From: Paraburkholderia sp. SOS3
GTDB taxonomy: Bacteria; Pseudomonadota; Gammaproteobacteria; Burkholderiales; Burkholderiaceae
Direction: 5' to 3'
Assembly: GCF_001922345.1 (NCBI RefSeq)
Contig: NZ_CP018811.1
Span: 3,658,001-3,722,000 of the forward strand
DNA: 64,000 bases
In this document: positions 18,781 to 28,354 of the stretch, piece by piece
Layout of the letters: the number at the start of each line of letters is the position of its first letter
Numbering within the stretch: the stretch's first letter is position 1
Translations under genes and position numbers: made by a program
Notes under the pieces: generated by a model
What the model saw: the letters and a program-made list of their open reading frames with translations, nothing else
What the model was told of the DNA's origin: nothing
The model's database searches: none

Positions 18781-19341
18781 TCAATCCCAGCGCTCCCTGT
18801 TTCGCCGCGCCTCGCTGCGCGGGTGCCTGCGCTTGTAGCCGGTCAGCATGGCGGCGAGCAGATTCTCGCGTGTCCAGACGCTCATCACGATCACCGCGGC
18901 AATATGGACACACACGCAGACTTCGAGTGCGACCGCGAGCAGCGTGTGAATTTCCTCGGGCCAGTCTTCGCCCCAGAACGCATCGAGGCGCATCAGCCAG
19001 CCCGTCAATGCGAGCGCGACGACCAGCGCCCACATCATCAGCGCCATCAATGCGCCAAGCGGATTGTGCGACAGATGATGCGCGGGCCGGCCTGATGCCA
19101 GCGAGCGCAGATACGCCAGCAGGCGCGAACGGGCGGGCCACCACGCGGAGAAGCGCGCGTAACGCGTGCCGACCACGCCCCACACGATACGCGCACCGAC
19201 CAATGCAGCCGCCGCATAGCCAAGCTTGCGGTGCAGCGGATCGGTCGGGCCGAACAGATTCCAGATCACGATGCCCGCGACGACCCAGTGCGTGATGCGC
19301 ACCCACCAGTCCCAGACGCGGATTCGAGCAGTGTCGGACAT
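18781..19341 (-). CDS. Cytochrome b561-type di-haem membrane protein
   Basis: A 186-residue inner-membrane cytochrome b of the b561 / Ni-Fe-hydrogenase b-subunit type. It begins IRVWDWWVRITHWVVAGIVIWNL, where the His in ITHW is a typical haem ligand. Further candidate ligand His residues are in PLHRKLGYA, EIHTLLAVALE and CVHIAAVIV. Four membrane helices can be counted. It follows the PepSY-domain gene by 45 bases on the same strand, a pairing often seen, so the two probably form a small operon involved in periplasmic or membrane electron transfer. The electron partner is not identifiable. Confidence 0.87.
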   Translation of the reverse strand: MSDTARIRVWDWWVRITHWVVAGIVIWNLFGPTDPLHRKLGYAAAALVGARIVWGVVGTRYARFSAWWPARSRLLAYLRSLASGRPAHHLSHNPLGALMALMMWALVVALALTGWLMRLDAFWGEDWPEEIHTLLAVALEVCVCVHIAAVIVMSVWTRENLLAAMLTGYKRRHPRSEARRNRERWD

Positions 19342-19386
19342 CGCGGGCAGTCAGGAAAAGTTATCGCACACTCGAATTCGCCGGCT

Positions 19387-19650
19387 TCAATCGATCTCCG
19401 ACTTCACGACGTCGAGCGTTTTCGTATCGAAGTAAATTTCCACCTTCCTGCCCTCCTTGTCGGTGCCGTAGATCTCGTAGCAGTGGCCGTCCACCTTGAA
19501 CTTGCGGATCTTGTAGCCCTGCCCTTCGAGTTGCGCGCGCGCGTCGGACTCTTTCATCCATTCGTCTTTCGGATGCGCGGTGCAGTCCGCCTTCGCGAAC
19601 GCGGCCCCCGAAAAACCGAGCGCCACGATCATCGTCACCAGCTTAAGCAT
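19387..19650 (-). CDS. PepSY domain-containing periplasmic protein
   Basis: An 87-residue exported protein. The chosen ATG at 19650 (MLKLVTMIVALGFSGAAFAKADC) has TGAGG about six bases upstream and gives a clean signal peptide; upstream in-frame starts lack that site. The mature part contains a single PepSY module (WMKESDARAQLEGQGYKIRKFKVDGHCYEIYGTDKEGRKVEIYFD) with the usual inhibitor-like pattern. Two Cys residues (in KADCTAH and GHCYEI) could form a disulfide. It precedes the cytochrome b561-type gene and is probably co-transcribed with it. Confidence 0.87.
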   Translation of the reverse strand: MLKLVTMIVALGFSGAAFAKADCTAHPKDEWMKESDARAQLEGQGYKIRKFKVDGHCYEIYGTDKEGRKVEIYFDTKTLDVVKSEID

Positions 19651-19909
19651 TTGAAACCTCATTGTTAGTTTACCGAAAGAAGACTGTGCCATAAATGAGA
19701 ACGGCTCTCAATAAGACTATTCAATAGTGGGTGAGGGATCTTTCTGACCATTTGAATTGTGTTAAGCGGGTTTTCCATAAGCGCGATTCCCGCTAAAATG
19801 TCGACACTTCCGCCGAAGTTGCGTCGCCATCCGCCCCCTCCCGCCGGTCTCGAGCAATGCATCGTTCGGCTAGCCCACGGCGCGACGCATGCTCGCCCAA
19901 TCGTTTCCC

Positions 19910-21310
19910 ATGACCGAAGATTCCAGGCACACCGCGTTGCTATGGATCGTCGCTACCGGCTTCTTCATGCAAGCGCTGGACACGACGATCGTCAACACCG
20001 CTTTACCGTCCATTGCCCACAGCCTGGGCGTCCCCGCACTCGCGATGCAGCCGATCGTCGTCGCGTACACACTTACGATGGCGCTGCTGACCCCGGCATC
20101 GGGCTGGCTCGCCGACCGGTTCGGCACGCGGCGCGTTTATTTCGTCGCAATCCTGCTGTTCGTGATCGGTTCGTTGTGCTGCTCGAGCGCGCATACGCTC
20201 GGCCAACTGATTCTCGCGCGCGTGCTGCAAGGCGTCGGGGGATCGATGCTGCTGCCGATCGGGCGCCTCGCCGTGCTGCGCACGATCACCGGCGAGCAAT
20301 ACGTATCGGCGCTTGCGCTGATCTCGGTGGCGGGTCAGGTCGGTCCGATTCTCGGCCCGACGCTCGGCGGCTGGTTCGTCGAAGCGTTTTCGTGGCACTG
20401 GATCTTCCTGATCAACGTGCCGATCGGCGCGGTCGGCGTGATCGCCGTGAACCGATACCTGCCCGACGGCACATCGCGCGACGCGCCGCCGTTCGATCTG
20501 ATCGGCGGCGCGCTGCTGTCGCTGTGCATGGTCGCGTGCTCGCTCGCCATCGACGTGCCGATGCAGACGCATCGCGCCGCATGGTCGGCAGGGCTTTTCG
20601 TGCTGGGTCTCGCAGCGGCGCTCGTCTATATTCCCTATGCGCGGCGCGCGAAGAATCCGCTGTTCCGCCTCGGGCTTTTTCGCGAGCCGAACTTCAGCGT
20701 CGGGCTGATCGGCAATCTCGTATGCCGGATCGGTTCGAGCGCCGTGCCGTTTCTCGTGCCGTTGCTGCTGCAGCTGCAACTCGGCTATACGCCGCTGCAT
20801 TCCGGGCTCATGATGCTGCCGTCCGCGCTCGCGGGCACGATCGCGAAACGCTGGATCGCGCCGCTGATCCGGCGCTACGGCTACGAAGCGTTCCTGCTCG
20901 TGAACACGCTGATCGTCGGCAGTTCGATCGTTGCGTTCGCACTCTTTTCCCGCGGCACGCCGATCGCGATCGAGATTGCCGTGCTGGCGATCTTCGGCGC
21001 AGCGAACTCGATGCAGTTCGCCGCGATGAACAGCGTGACGTTGAAGGGGCTGACGATCGCCGACGCGGGCAGCGGCAATAGCCTCTTTTCGATGGTGCAG
21101 ATGCTCGCGATCGGCCTGGGCGTGTCGATCGGCGGCGGCCTCGTCAACCTGTTTACCGATCAGTGGGGCTCGGCCGCGCTCGGCTTCAGGCTCAGCTTCG
21201 CGTGCGTCGGCGCGATCACACTCGTGTCGGCACTTGTGTTCCGGCGCATCGACAACGAAACGGGGCGTCCTGTGCCGATCGCCACGCGCGCCGCGCCTCG
21301 CCAGGGCTGA
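19910..21310 (+). CDS. MFS drug exporter of the DHA2 (EmrB/QacA, MdtD-like) group
   Basis: A 466-residue proton-driven efflux pump. The first helix (LLWIVATGFFMQALDTTIVNTALPSIA) carries the DHA2 signature with the membrane Asp (ALDTTIVN). The loop 2-3 motif GWLADRFGTRR and the motif C region (ISVAGQVGPILGPTLGGW) are intact. Around 13-14 hydrophobic segments are present. The ATG at 19910 (MTEDSRHT) is preferred; one at 19889 adds seven residues, and neither has a strong ribosome binding site. No membrane-fusion partner or regulator gene is adjacent, so it probably works alone in the inner membrane. The substrate is unknown. Confidence 0.88.
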   Translation: MTEDSRHTALLWIVATGFFMQALDTTIVNTALPSIAHSLGVPALAMQPIVVAYTLTMALLTPASGWLADRFGTRRVYFVAILLFVIGSLCCSSAHTLGQLILARVLQGVGGSMLLPIGRLAVLRTITGEQYVSALALISVAGQVGPILGPTLGGWFVEAFSWHWIFLINVPIGAVGVIAVNRYLPDGTSRDAPPFDLIGGALLSLCMVACSLAIDVPMQTHRAAWSAGLFVLGLAAALVYIPYARRAKNPLFRLGLFREPNFSVGLIGNLVCRIGSSAVPFLVPLLLQLQLGYTPLHSGLMMLPSALAGTIAKRWIAPLIRRYGYEAFLLVNTLIVGSSIVAFALFSRGTPIAIEIAVLAIFGAANSMQFAAMNSVTLKGLTIADAGSGNSLFSMVQMLAIGLGVSIGGGLVNLFTDQWGSAALGFRLSFACVGAITLVSALVFRRIDNETGRPVPIATRAAPRQG

Positions 21311-21325
21311 CGCGATCGCGAACGC

Positions 21326-22531
21326 CTAGCGCCCGCAGCGGTCCGCCGCGGTCGCGGGCCGCATCGCCTTCAGATCGAACTCCGCTTCTTTCGGCCCCTG
21401 CTGCGTGAGCGTGACCCAATGCAGCGCGGTAGGCGAGCGGACCAGCCCGATGCTGCCTGTCTCGCCCCACCTGACCGGTGAACGTTGCGTGCCGGCCAGT
21501 TCGATCGACGAAGCGCCGAGCTTCAGATCGAGCAGACGCCCGTCCTGAGCCGGCACATACGCATGATCGCCGGCCACGTCGATGCTCGACTCGCGCACCG
21601 ACGCGGGCATGCACGCGAGCGTCGCGGACGTTGCACCCGTTTCGTCGATCAACTGCGCGAAGCCCTTGCCGTCGAAGCCCGTCGCCACCACGAGAAATCG
21701 ATCGAGCGCCGGCACGTACGTGGCCGCATACGTGTAATAGCGCAAGCTCGGCGCCAGCACGCGTGCTTCGGTGAGCGAGCCGTCTTCGGGATCGAACACG
21801 GCCGACTTCAACCGCGCGTACGTTGCGCCCGGCACGAACTGCTGCCAGATCAGCAGTGCGTGCGTGGGCGACCCGGCGATCATCGGCCACCATTCGCGCA
21901 CGCGCGGCGCAACGTCGACCGACTTCAGCAGCGTGCCGTCCTCATCGTAGGTTTTCAGATAAACGCCGTTGCCGGTGCCGAGATTGTCGACCCCGCCGCC
22001 GTCGATCCAATCGTCGGAGTAAAACACGACGAAGCGCGACCCGACCGCCGCCACATGGCCCGAATGGCCGCCCACTTTGACATCGACCGGATAGGCCTTC
22101 ACGGCCTCGAGCGCGGACGTATACACGCCGTAACGCTGGTTCACTTCATTCGCCGTATTCCATCCGTCTTCGAAGCTGACGATCACGCGGCCCGTATCGT
22201 TCTGCGCGATCGACACCGGCTCCTGCGCTTCAGGACGACTGATGAAAATGCGCGGCGTCTCCAGATTGCGCTGCAGCGGCGACCAGCGCGCGACGTATAC
22301 GTCATGCGTCCAGTTGCGGTCGCGCCCCGGCCCACGCGGCGGCAAACCCGAACTGCTGAAAAAGACCCACATGTTGCCGTTCCCGTCGCTCGCCGTACCG
22401 ATGCCATGCATATACGAACGCGGATCGACGGCCGCCGGCCGCCCGCGGCTCGCGCCTTTGTTGCCCGCCATTGCTAGGGGAACACACAGACAGACGCCGA
22501 GCAGCGCGGCGGCGATTAGCATCTTTCGCAT
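21326..22531 (-). CDS. Secreted protein of unknown function at the end of the pga operon (probable beta-propeller)
   Basis: A 401-residue protein with a Sec signal peptide (MRKMLIAAALLGVCLCVPLAMAG). The mature sequence has repeated short beta-strand blocks of the type GNMWVFFSSSG, RFVVFYSDDW, HALLIWQQF and DRFLVVATGF, each followed by a turn. This is the look of a 6- or 7-bladed propeller or sialidase-like repeat fold. I do not recognise a family or active site. It follows glmS within about 12 bases, or abuts it if a GTG at 22543 is used, so it is almost certainly co-transcribed with pgaABCD-glmS. A role in polymer binding, modification or export is inference from that position. Confidence 0.75.
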   Translation of the reverse strand: MRKMLIAAALLGVCLCVPLAMAGNKGASRGRPAAVDPRSYMHGIGTASDGNGNMWVFFSSSGLPPRGPGRDRNWTHDVYVARWSPLQRNLETPRIFISRPEAQEPVSIAQNDTGRVIVSFEDGWNTANEVNQRYGVYTSALEAVKAYPVDVKVGGHSGHVAAVGSRFVVFYSDDWIDGGGVDNLGTGNGVYLKTYDEDGTLLKSVDVAPRVREWWPMIAGSPTHALLIWQQFVPGATYARLKSAVFDPEDGSLTEARVLAPSLRYYTYAATYVPALDRFLVVATGFDGKGFAQLIDETGATSATLACMPASVRESSIDVAGDHAYVPAQDGRLLDLKLGASSIELAGTQRSPVRWGETGSIGLVRSPTALHWVTLTQQGPKEAEFDLKAMRPATAADRCGR

Positions 22532-22543
22532 GTTCAGGATCAC

Positions 22544-24373
22544 TCACTCCACCGTGACGGACTTCGCGAGATTGCGGGGCTTGTCGACATCGGTACCGCG
22601 CACGCACGCCGTGTGATATGCAAGCAGTTGCAACGGCACGACATGCAATATAGGCGACAGCGGCCCGTAGTGCGCGGGCAGCCGGATCACGTTGACGCCT
22701 TCCTCGCGGTCGATCGGCGCGTCTTCGTCGGCGAACGCGTAGAGCAGGCCGCCGCGCGCGCGCACCTCCTGGATATTCGACTTCAGCTTCTCGACGAGCG
22801 CATCGTTCGGCACGATCGTCACGATCGGCATCTCGTTCGTGACGATCGCAAGCGGCCCGTGCTTCAGTTCGCCAGCCGGATAGGCCTCCGCATGCACGTA
22901 CGAGATCTCCTTCAGCTTCAGCGCACCTTCGAGCGCGATCGGATAATGGAGCCCGCGCCCGAGGAACAGCGCATGATCGCGACGCGCAAACTCTTCGGCC
23001 CAGCGCTCGATCTGCGGTTCGAGCGCGAGCACGCTGTTGACCGCAGCCGGCAGATGATGCAGTTGCTCGAGCCAGCGCGTCTCGTGTTCGGCATCGGCGA
23101 TACCGCGCTGTTTCGAAAACGTCGCGGCGAGCATGAACAACGCGACCAGTTGCGTCGTAAATGCCTTCGTCGACGCGACACCGATCTCGGGCCCGGCGCC
23201 GGTCAGATACTGCAGTTCGGTCAGGCGCATCATCGAGCTGTGCGCGACGTTGCAGATTGCCAGCGAATGCTTGTGGCCAAGCTGCTGTGCATGTTTGAGC
23301 GCGGCGAGCGTATCGGCGGTCTCGCCCGACTGCGACACGACGACCACGAGCGCGCGCGGATTCACGACGCTGTCGCGATAGCGGTATTCGCTTGCCACTT
23401 CGACCTGCGTCGGCAGGCCCGCCAGCGACTCGAACCAGTACTTCGCCGTCAGCGCCGAGTAGTAGCTCGTTCCGCACGCGAGAATCAGCAGCGAATCGAC
23501 CTGCTCGAACACACGCTGCGCGTTGGCGCCGAATAGCGCCGGCGTCAATGCATTGACACGCTCGGTCGCATCGGCGAGCACCGACGGCTGCTCGAAAATC
23601 TCTTTCTGCATGTAGTGCCGGTATGGCCCGAGTTCGGTGGTGAAATGGCTCGCGCGCTGCGTCTGCACTTCGCGGCGCACCACTTCGCCGCCGCAGTCGA
23701 CGATTTTCACCGCTTCGCACGTGAGCACCGCGACGTCGCCCTCCTCGAGATAGACGAAGCGGTCCGCGGTGCCGGCGAGCGCCATCGGGTCCGACGCGAG
23801 ATAGTTGCCGCGGTCGGTCAGACCGACGACGAGCGGCGAGCCCACGCGCGCGCCGATCACGAGACCCGGGTCGCTCTTCGCGAACACGGCGATTGCATAG
23901 GCGCCGCGCAGCCTGCGCAGCGAGCGCCGCACGGCGACGAGCAGGTCGCGCGTCGGATCCTGCTTGCGCGTGTGATGAATCAGATGCGCGATCACCTCGG
24001 TATCGGTCTCCGAGTCGAACGCGTAGCCGAGCGTCTTCAGTTCCTTGCGCAGCGCGTCGTGGTTCTCGATGATGCCGTTATGCACGAGCACGATTTCGCC
24101 GCACGAGAAGATCGGATGCGCATTGTCGGTGACCGGCGCGCCATGCGTCGCCCAGCGCGTATGCGCCACGCCGATCGTGCCGGACAGGCCTGCGTAATCG
24201 ATCTGCTCCGAAAGGTTCGCGACGCGCTCGACGCTGCGCACGCGGCGCGGCACGCCATGCTGCAACACGGCGACGCCGCACGAGTCGTAGCCCCGGTATT
24301 CGAGGCGCCGCAGCCCTTCGGTCAGCACCGGCACGACATCACGCCTCGCCACTGCTCCCACTATCCCGCACAT
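22544..24373 (-). CDS. glmS: Glutamine-fructose-6-phosphate aminotransferase (isomerising), pga-linked copy
   Basis: A 609-residue enzyme that makes glucosamine-6-phosphate from fructose-6-phosphate and glutamine, the first step to UDP-GlcNAc. The N-terminal Cys2 nucleophile (MCGIVGAV), HTRWATHG and [11 protein letters not shown] motifs mark the glutaminase domain (about 1-240). Two SIS sugar-isomerase domains follow ([27 protein letters not shown]), and the C-terminal end reads [10 protein letters not shown], as in canonical GlmS. It starts 21 bases after pgaD and is co-directional with pgaABC. This suggests a paralogue dedicated to precursor supply for the exopolysaccharide; a housekeeping glmS is expected elsewhere. 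Confidence 0.96.
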   Translation of the reverse strand: MCGIVGAVARRDVVPVLTEGLRRLEYRGYDSCGVAVLQHGVPRRVRSVERVANLSEQIDYAGLSGTIGVAHTRWATHGAPVTDNAHPIFSCGEIVLVHNGIIENHDALRKELKTLGYAFDSETDTEVIAHLIHHTRKQDPTRDLLVAVRRSLRRLRGAYAIAVFAKSDPGLVIGARVGSPLVVGLTDRGNYLASDPMALAGTADRFVYLEEGDVAVLTCEAVKIVDCGGEVVRREVQTQRASHFTTELGPYRHYMQKEIFEQPSVLADATERVNALTPALFGANAQRVFEQVDSLLILACGTSYYSALTAKYWFESLAGLPTQVEVASEYRYRDSVVNPRALVVVVSQSGETADTLAALKHAQQLGHKHSLAICNVAHSSMMRLTELQYLTGAGPEIGVASTKAFTTQLVALFMLAATFSKQRGIADAEHETRWLEQLHHLPAAVNSVLALEPQIERWAEEFARRDHALFLGRGLHYPIALEGALKLKEISYVHAEAYPAGELKHGPLAIVTNEMPIVTIVPNDALVEKLKSNIQEVRARGGLLYAFADEDAPIDREEGVNVIRLPAHYGPLSPILHVVPLQLLAYHTACVRGTDVDKPRNLAKSVTVE

Positions 24374-24394
24374 AGTGTTTTCTCCCTCTTATGA

Positions 24395-24859
24395 TCACGC
24401 GGTTTGCCGCGCGTATTCAGGCATCGAGACGACATGGGAAATCATCCCGTCGTCATCGTGATAGGCGACGAGGCAGCGGCCCGCCGCGAGCGTGACCGGC
24501 AACTCCGGTTGCAGCGGCGCCGCAGCCGCGTCCGCTGCGCGCGCGCCGTCGTGCATGCGGCGCAGACGCCCCGTATGAAACAGATCGATCTGGCGCGCGA
24601 TGGTCCAGACGATCATCGTCGCGCTGACCGCCGCCACGCCGACGATGACCGGCACGAACGCTTCGAGCGACACTTCCTCGGGTGTCGCATGCTCGAGACA
24701 CCAGCGGATATAGCGGACCGCGAGAAACCAGATGCCGAACACGAGCAGCGGACGCACCACGCGATACCACGCGACGAACTGCCACGCGCGGCTACGCGTG
24801 CACTGCGTTTCGAACTCTGCGACCGACTGCTTCGATACGTCGATAATCGGGAAAGTCAT
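24395..24859 (-). CDS. pgaD: PNAG synthesis accessory membrane protein PgaD
   Basis: A 154-residue small inner-membrane protein that partners the PgaC glycosyltransferase and, in E. coli, helps sense c-di-GMP. Two hydrophobic helices are visible (LLVFGIWFLAVRYIRW about 34-50, and VPVIVGVAAVSATMIVW about 69-86), followed by a soluble tail. Sequence conservation in this family is low; the call rests on size, two-helix topology and its place between pgaC and glmS. It follows pgaC by 21 bases. The C-terminal residues YARQTA end just before glmS. Confidence 0.85.
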   Translation of the reverse strand: MTFPIIDVSKQSVAEFETQCTRSRAWQFVAWYRVVRPLLVFGIWFLAVRYIRWCLEHATPEEVSLEAFVPVIVGVAAVSATMIVWTIARQIDLFHTGRLRRMHDGARAADAAAAPLQPELPVTLAAGRCLVAYHDDDGMISHVVSMPEYARQTA

Positions 24860-24880
24860 GATTGGCCTCCATGTGGGGGG

Positions 24881-26212
24881 TTAGCTGCTTTGATCGACTT
24901 CGAGCGCATTGCTGTACGACGTGTGTGCCGCGAGTTCCGGCGCGGCGCTGCCGGCGGCGAGCGCAGTGCCCGCACGAATTCCGCGATCGGGGCTGACCCA
25001 GCGCGCGCGCTTGCGCCGCTTCATCGCGACGCTCGGCAGGGCAATCACCGACGCGATCATGCTGATCGCCCAGAACGCGGCCGGATACCACACGGTGTCC
25101 GCGAAATAGCGCATGAGATTGCTGTCGTAGCGGCGATCGATGAGGCAGCCGATCAGAATCTGCAGACAGCAGGTGAGGAACAGCAAAATGCCGGTGCCGC
25201 GCGGCACGAAGCCGAAGCGCCACGCTTCAGGCATCGGCAGCAGCGCGTTGCAGGCCATGATCGCGAGCGTAAACAGCATGCAGTACGCCCACACGATACT
25301 GACCGCATACTCGGCGAAGATCGGCCACATCATCAGATTGCGGCGCGAAAGCACTTCACCTGCGTACTTGAACAGCACCTGAATGCCGCCCTTTGCCCAG
25401 CGCAGCCGCTGCCGGTATAGCCCGCGGAACGTCTCGGGCATCAGGATCCAGCTCAGCGCGCGCGACTCGAAGTGGATCAGCCAGCCGCTCACCTGCAGCT
25501 TCCAGCTGATATCGATGTCCTCGGTCAGCATGTCCGAGCTCCAGTAGCCGACTTCCTGCAGCGCGCGCTTGCGGAACATCGAGACGACGCCGGACACCGT
25601 CAGCAGGCGGCCGTACATGTGCTGCGTACGCTTGATGAGGCCGACGATCGACGAGAATTCGCCCACCTGCATGCGGCCGAGCAGCGACGAACGCGTGCGG
25701 ATCCGCGGGTTGCCGGTCACGGCGCCCACCGATGCGTTATCGAGGAAATGGCGCAGCATCCAGCCGATCGCTTCCTCGTCGAGCAGCGAGTCGCCGTCGA
25801 TACACATCAGATACTCTGCATCGCTGAGCATCGCCGCCGTGGTAAGACCGATCGCCTTGCCCTCGTTCTGATGCTGATGCACGACGACGAGCTTCGGATA
25901 GACGTTGACGAGCTCGTTCAGGATCGCACCGGTCTCGTCGCGGCTGCCGTCGTTGATCGCGATAATGTCGTAGTTCGGATAGTTGAGCCTGTCGAGGCTC
26001 GCGATCACCTCGCGCACGTTGTCGGCCTCGTTGTAGCAAGGCACGACCACCGACACCTTCGGATAGCTCGTGAGCGCCGGCGCGGCCAGCTTGCCGCCGT
26101 CCTTGCGTTCGACGAGCAGGTAATGCAGCAGGCCTCCGACCATCCACAGATACGCCATCAGCAGCGGATAGTAGAAGACGAAGTTCGAAATCAGGTCCAT
26201 CGCGTTTTTCAT
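24881..26212 (-). CDS. pgaC: Poly-beta-1,6-N-acetylglucosamine synthase PgaC
   Basis: A 443-residue processive family-2 glycosyltransferase that polymerises UDP-GlcNAc at the inner membrane. An N-terminal helix (NFVFYYPLLMAYLWMVGGLLHYLL) precedes the catalytic domain. Catalytic landmarks are PCYNEADNV (about 58), DGD (about 139-141), TED (about 230-232) and QRLRW (about 268-272), the full D,D,D,QxxRW set. C-terminal membrane helices follow (about 290-410). The tail carries an Ala-rich, Ser-rich extension. It sits between pgaB and pgaD, with a strong intercistronic hairpin upstream at 26239-26271. Confidence 0.95.
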   Translation of the reverse strand: MKNAMDLISNFVFYYPLLMAYLWMVGGLLHYLLVERKDGGKLAAPALTSYPKVSVVVPCYNEADNVREVIASLDRLNYPNYDIIAINDGSRDETGAILNELVNVYPKLVVVHQHQNEGKAIGLTTAAMLSDAEYLMCIDGDSLLDEEAIGWMLRHFLDNASVGAVTGNPRIRTRSSLLGRMQVGEFSSIVGLIKRTQHMYGRLLTVSGVVSMFRKRALQEVGYWSSDMLTEDIDISWKLQVSGWLIHFESRALSWILMPETFRGLYRQRLRWAKGGIQVLFKYAGEVLSRRNLMMWPIFAEYAVSIVWAYCMLFTLAIMACNALLPMPEAWRFGFVPRGTGILLFLTCCLQILIGCLIDRRYDSNLMRYFADTVWYPAAFWAISMIASVIALPSVAMKRRKRARWVSPDRGIRAGTALAAGSAAPELAAHTSYSNALEVDQSS

Positions 26213-26238
26213 TGTTTTCCCCTGTTTGCCGGGCCGGC

Positions 26239-26271
26239 CCGCGGGGCCGGTCGCGAAGACCGGCCCCGCGG
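26239..26271 (-). repeat. Intercistronic 14-base-pair hairpin between pgaB and pgaC
   Basis: CCGCGGGGCCGGTC (26239-26252) pairs perfectly with GACCGGCCCCGCGG (26258-26271) around a 5-base loop that reads UUCGC in the pga mRNA. No T-tract follows. Such GC-rich structures usually set differential mRNA stability or partial termination within an operon. Confidence 0.65.
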
Positions 26272-26281
26272 ACGCGTAGGG

Positions 26282-28348
26282 TCAGCCCAGCATCCCCTGG
26301 TTCGAGCGCAACGTGCTTTGCACCGACATCACATCGCGCAGCATCGTGGTATCCGGCTGGTTTGCGATGAAGTTGTCGGGCCCGTAACCGAGATGCACGA
26401 CGCCCGCCGCATTGAGCCGTTTCATTTGCGCGCGCAGCAGGTTCGATGCAATCGGCTGCTGCGTCGCCGGGTCGACAGCCGGCAACTCGAACACCGTCTT
26501 GGTCCCGGCTTTCGGGTGCGCGAGCACCGTCTTCGTCAGCGAATCGAGCCAGCTGTTCGTCGCGCGCGCTTCGCGGCCGGCCACGGCGCCCGCTGCGCGG
26601 GTTGCAGCCTGATCGGGAAAGGCGGCCAGCGCGACGAAGTCGTAGTTCGTGACGAACACGTCGAGGTTCTGCGCGAAATGGCGTTCGGCATCGTCGTCGA
26701 ATACGGCTTCGGCCGACAGCGCGCGCACGGTCAGCACGTTGCCGCCGCCCTGGTACGCGCGCACGCGCTGCGCAAGCTCCTGCGTGAAGGCGGTCAGATA
26801 CATCGTCTTGGCGCTCGCCCAGTGACGCATGAGGCTGTCGGACGCATGAATGCGCGCGATATCGCGCGGCAGGCCCCACGTCGCATAGGTGTCGGTCGCA
26901 GCGAGGCTCACGTCTTCGTATTCGTTGAGCGTCGCGTCCTCGCCGAATACGACGCCGTTGAAGCTCGCATAGCGCGTGAGGTCGTCGTAGATGTCGACGA
27001 TCGTCGCGCGCGCGGTTTCGTCGAACGGACTCAGGCGCTGCACGCGCGCATTGCCCATCGCGTTTTCAACGACGCGCCCGGCAGCCGGATGGCCCGCCGG
27101 CAACTGGAACGCGAGCAGCGGCATGCGTGCGTAGACCTGCACGCCCGCACGCGTGATCAGCTGCCACGCGACGCGATTGAACAGGTCCGCGCGCATCGGC
27201 ATATGGCGGCTCGGGAAATACACGGCGCGTGCCACACCGGTGCCGTCCGGATCCGAATACGCTTTCAGATAGACCGATTTCGGTTCGAGATCCTTGATGC
27301 GGTCGAGCAGCCGGCCGAGCTTGTCCTCGCTCTTCGCCGGGTCCGGGTCGTACAGCTCGTCGAGCGACACGTTGACGACGCGCTCGACCGGATTCTTTTC
27401 GCCGCGATACGCGCGCGCCACGCGCATCTGGCCAATCAGCGTGCCGACGTCCCAATCGTACGAAACAAGCAGGCGGCGCACTTTCGTGAGCGGCACGTCC
27501 GGCGTATTCGGGCCGTCGTCGAGCGTGAAGTGCACGCCCATGCCGAGCGCCTGCGACGCTTCGATCAGCGTCTGGTTGTACATGCCGTACGGCCACACGG
27601 CGGAACGCACCTTGACGCCGGTCTTCGCCTGGATCAGCCCGACGCTGTGCTCGAGATCTCCGTGAATGCGCGCGCGATATTCGTCGTCGGTTTCGTAGCG
27701 CTGCAGTTCCGGGTAGTACAGGTGCGCGCTCGCCGCCGGCAGCTCATTGCCTTGCGGGTTCGCCAGCGCGCCGTGATGCATGTCGTGCGTGTGCGACGCC
27801 ACTTCGACGAGACCCGAGTCGGCCATTTCGCGCAGGTTGTCCCAGCTCATGAAGTAGCCGGGCTCCATCACCGACTTGTGGCTGATGCGCACGGGTTCTC
27901 CCGCCGGCGTATCGGTCCAGCGCGTGACCACGCCGATCAGCGCCGGATAGTTGTACTGCTTGAGCAACGGGAACGCGCGCGTGTACTGGCTCCTGTACGC
28001 GTCGTCGAAGCTGAGCAATACGGCACGCGGCGGCAGACGCGGACCGCCGTTGCGCGACGCGAGAATCTGATCGACGCTCACGGGGTGGAAGTCATTGCCC
28101 TTGAGCCACGCGAACAGCATGTTCAGCGTGGCCGTGCTGATCGCGCAGGTATCGGCCACCGAGCCGATGTCGGCATGCAGGTCGTCGCGTATGTCATGAA
28201 TCGCGAGCACGCGGAAGGTCAGACCGTCGTCGGCATCGGGCTGCGGCAACAGATCGAGGTTGAAGCGCGACTGCGCCGCCTGGGCGGCGGGCACGGCCGA
28301 CAGCGCGGCGGCGAAAGCGAGAAAGCGTCTGCGATTGAGCTTGTCCAT
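26282..28348 (-). CDS. pgaB: Poly-N-acetylglucosamine N-deacetylase PgaB
   Basis: A 688-residue periplasmic two-domain enzyme that partly de-N-acetylates the polymer so it can be exported. The N-terminal polysaccharide-deacetylase (NodB-type) domain shows LSFDDAY (metal-binding Asp pair), SHTHDMHHG (His metal ligands) and VWPYGMYN. The C-terminal glycoside-hydrolase-like domain (about 310-680) includes KSVYLKAYSDPDGTG and VYARMPLLAFQLP. The leader (LNRRRFLAFAAALSAVPAAQA) has a twin-arginine-like RRRFL and no lipobox Cys, unlike the lipoprotein PgaB of E. coli. It begins 6 bases after pgaA. Confidence 0.95.
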   Translation of the reverse strand: MDKLNRRRFLAFAAALSAVPAAQAAQSRFNLDLLPQPDADDGLTFRVLAIHDIRDDLHADIGSVADTCAISTATLNMLFAWLKGNDFHPVSVDQILASRNGGPRLPPRAVLLSFDDAYRSQYTRAFPLLKQYNYPALIGVVTRWTDTPAGEPVRISHKSVMEPGYFMSWDNLREMADSGLVEVASHTHDMHHGALANPQGNELPAASAHLYYPELQRYETDDEYRARIHGDLEHSVGLIQAKTGVKVRSAVWPYGMYNQTLIEASQALGMGVHFTLDDGPNTPDVPLTKVRRLLVSYDWDVGTLIGQMRVARAYRGEKNPVERVVNVSLDELYDPDPAKSEDKLGRLLDRIKDLEPKSVYLKAYSDPDGTGVARAVYFPSRHMPMRADLFNRVAWQLITRAGVQVYARMPLLAFQLPAGHPAAGRVVENAMGNARVQRLSPFDETARATIVDIYDDLTRYASFNGVVFGEDATLNEYEDVSLAATDTYATWGLPRDIARIHASDSLMRHWASAKTMYLTAFTQELAQRVRAYQGGGNVLTVRALSAEAVFDDDAERHFAQNLDVFVTNYDFVALAAFPDQAATRAAGAVAGREARATNSWLDSLTKTVLAHPKAGTKTVFELPAVDPATQQPIASNLLRAQMKRLNAAGVVHLGYGPDNFIANQPDTTMLRDVMSVQSTLRSNQGMLG

Positions 28349-28354
28349 GATGGC

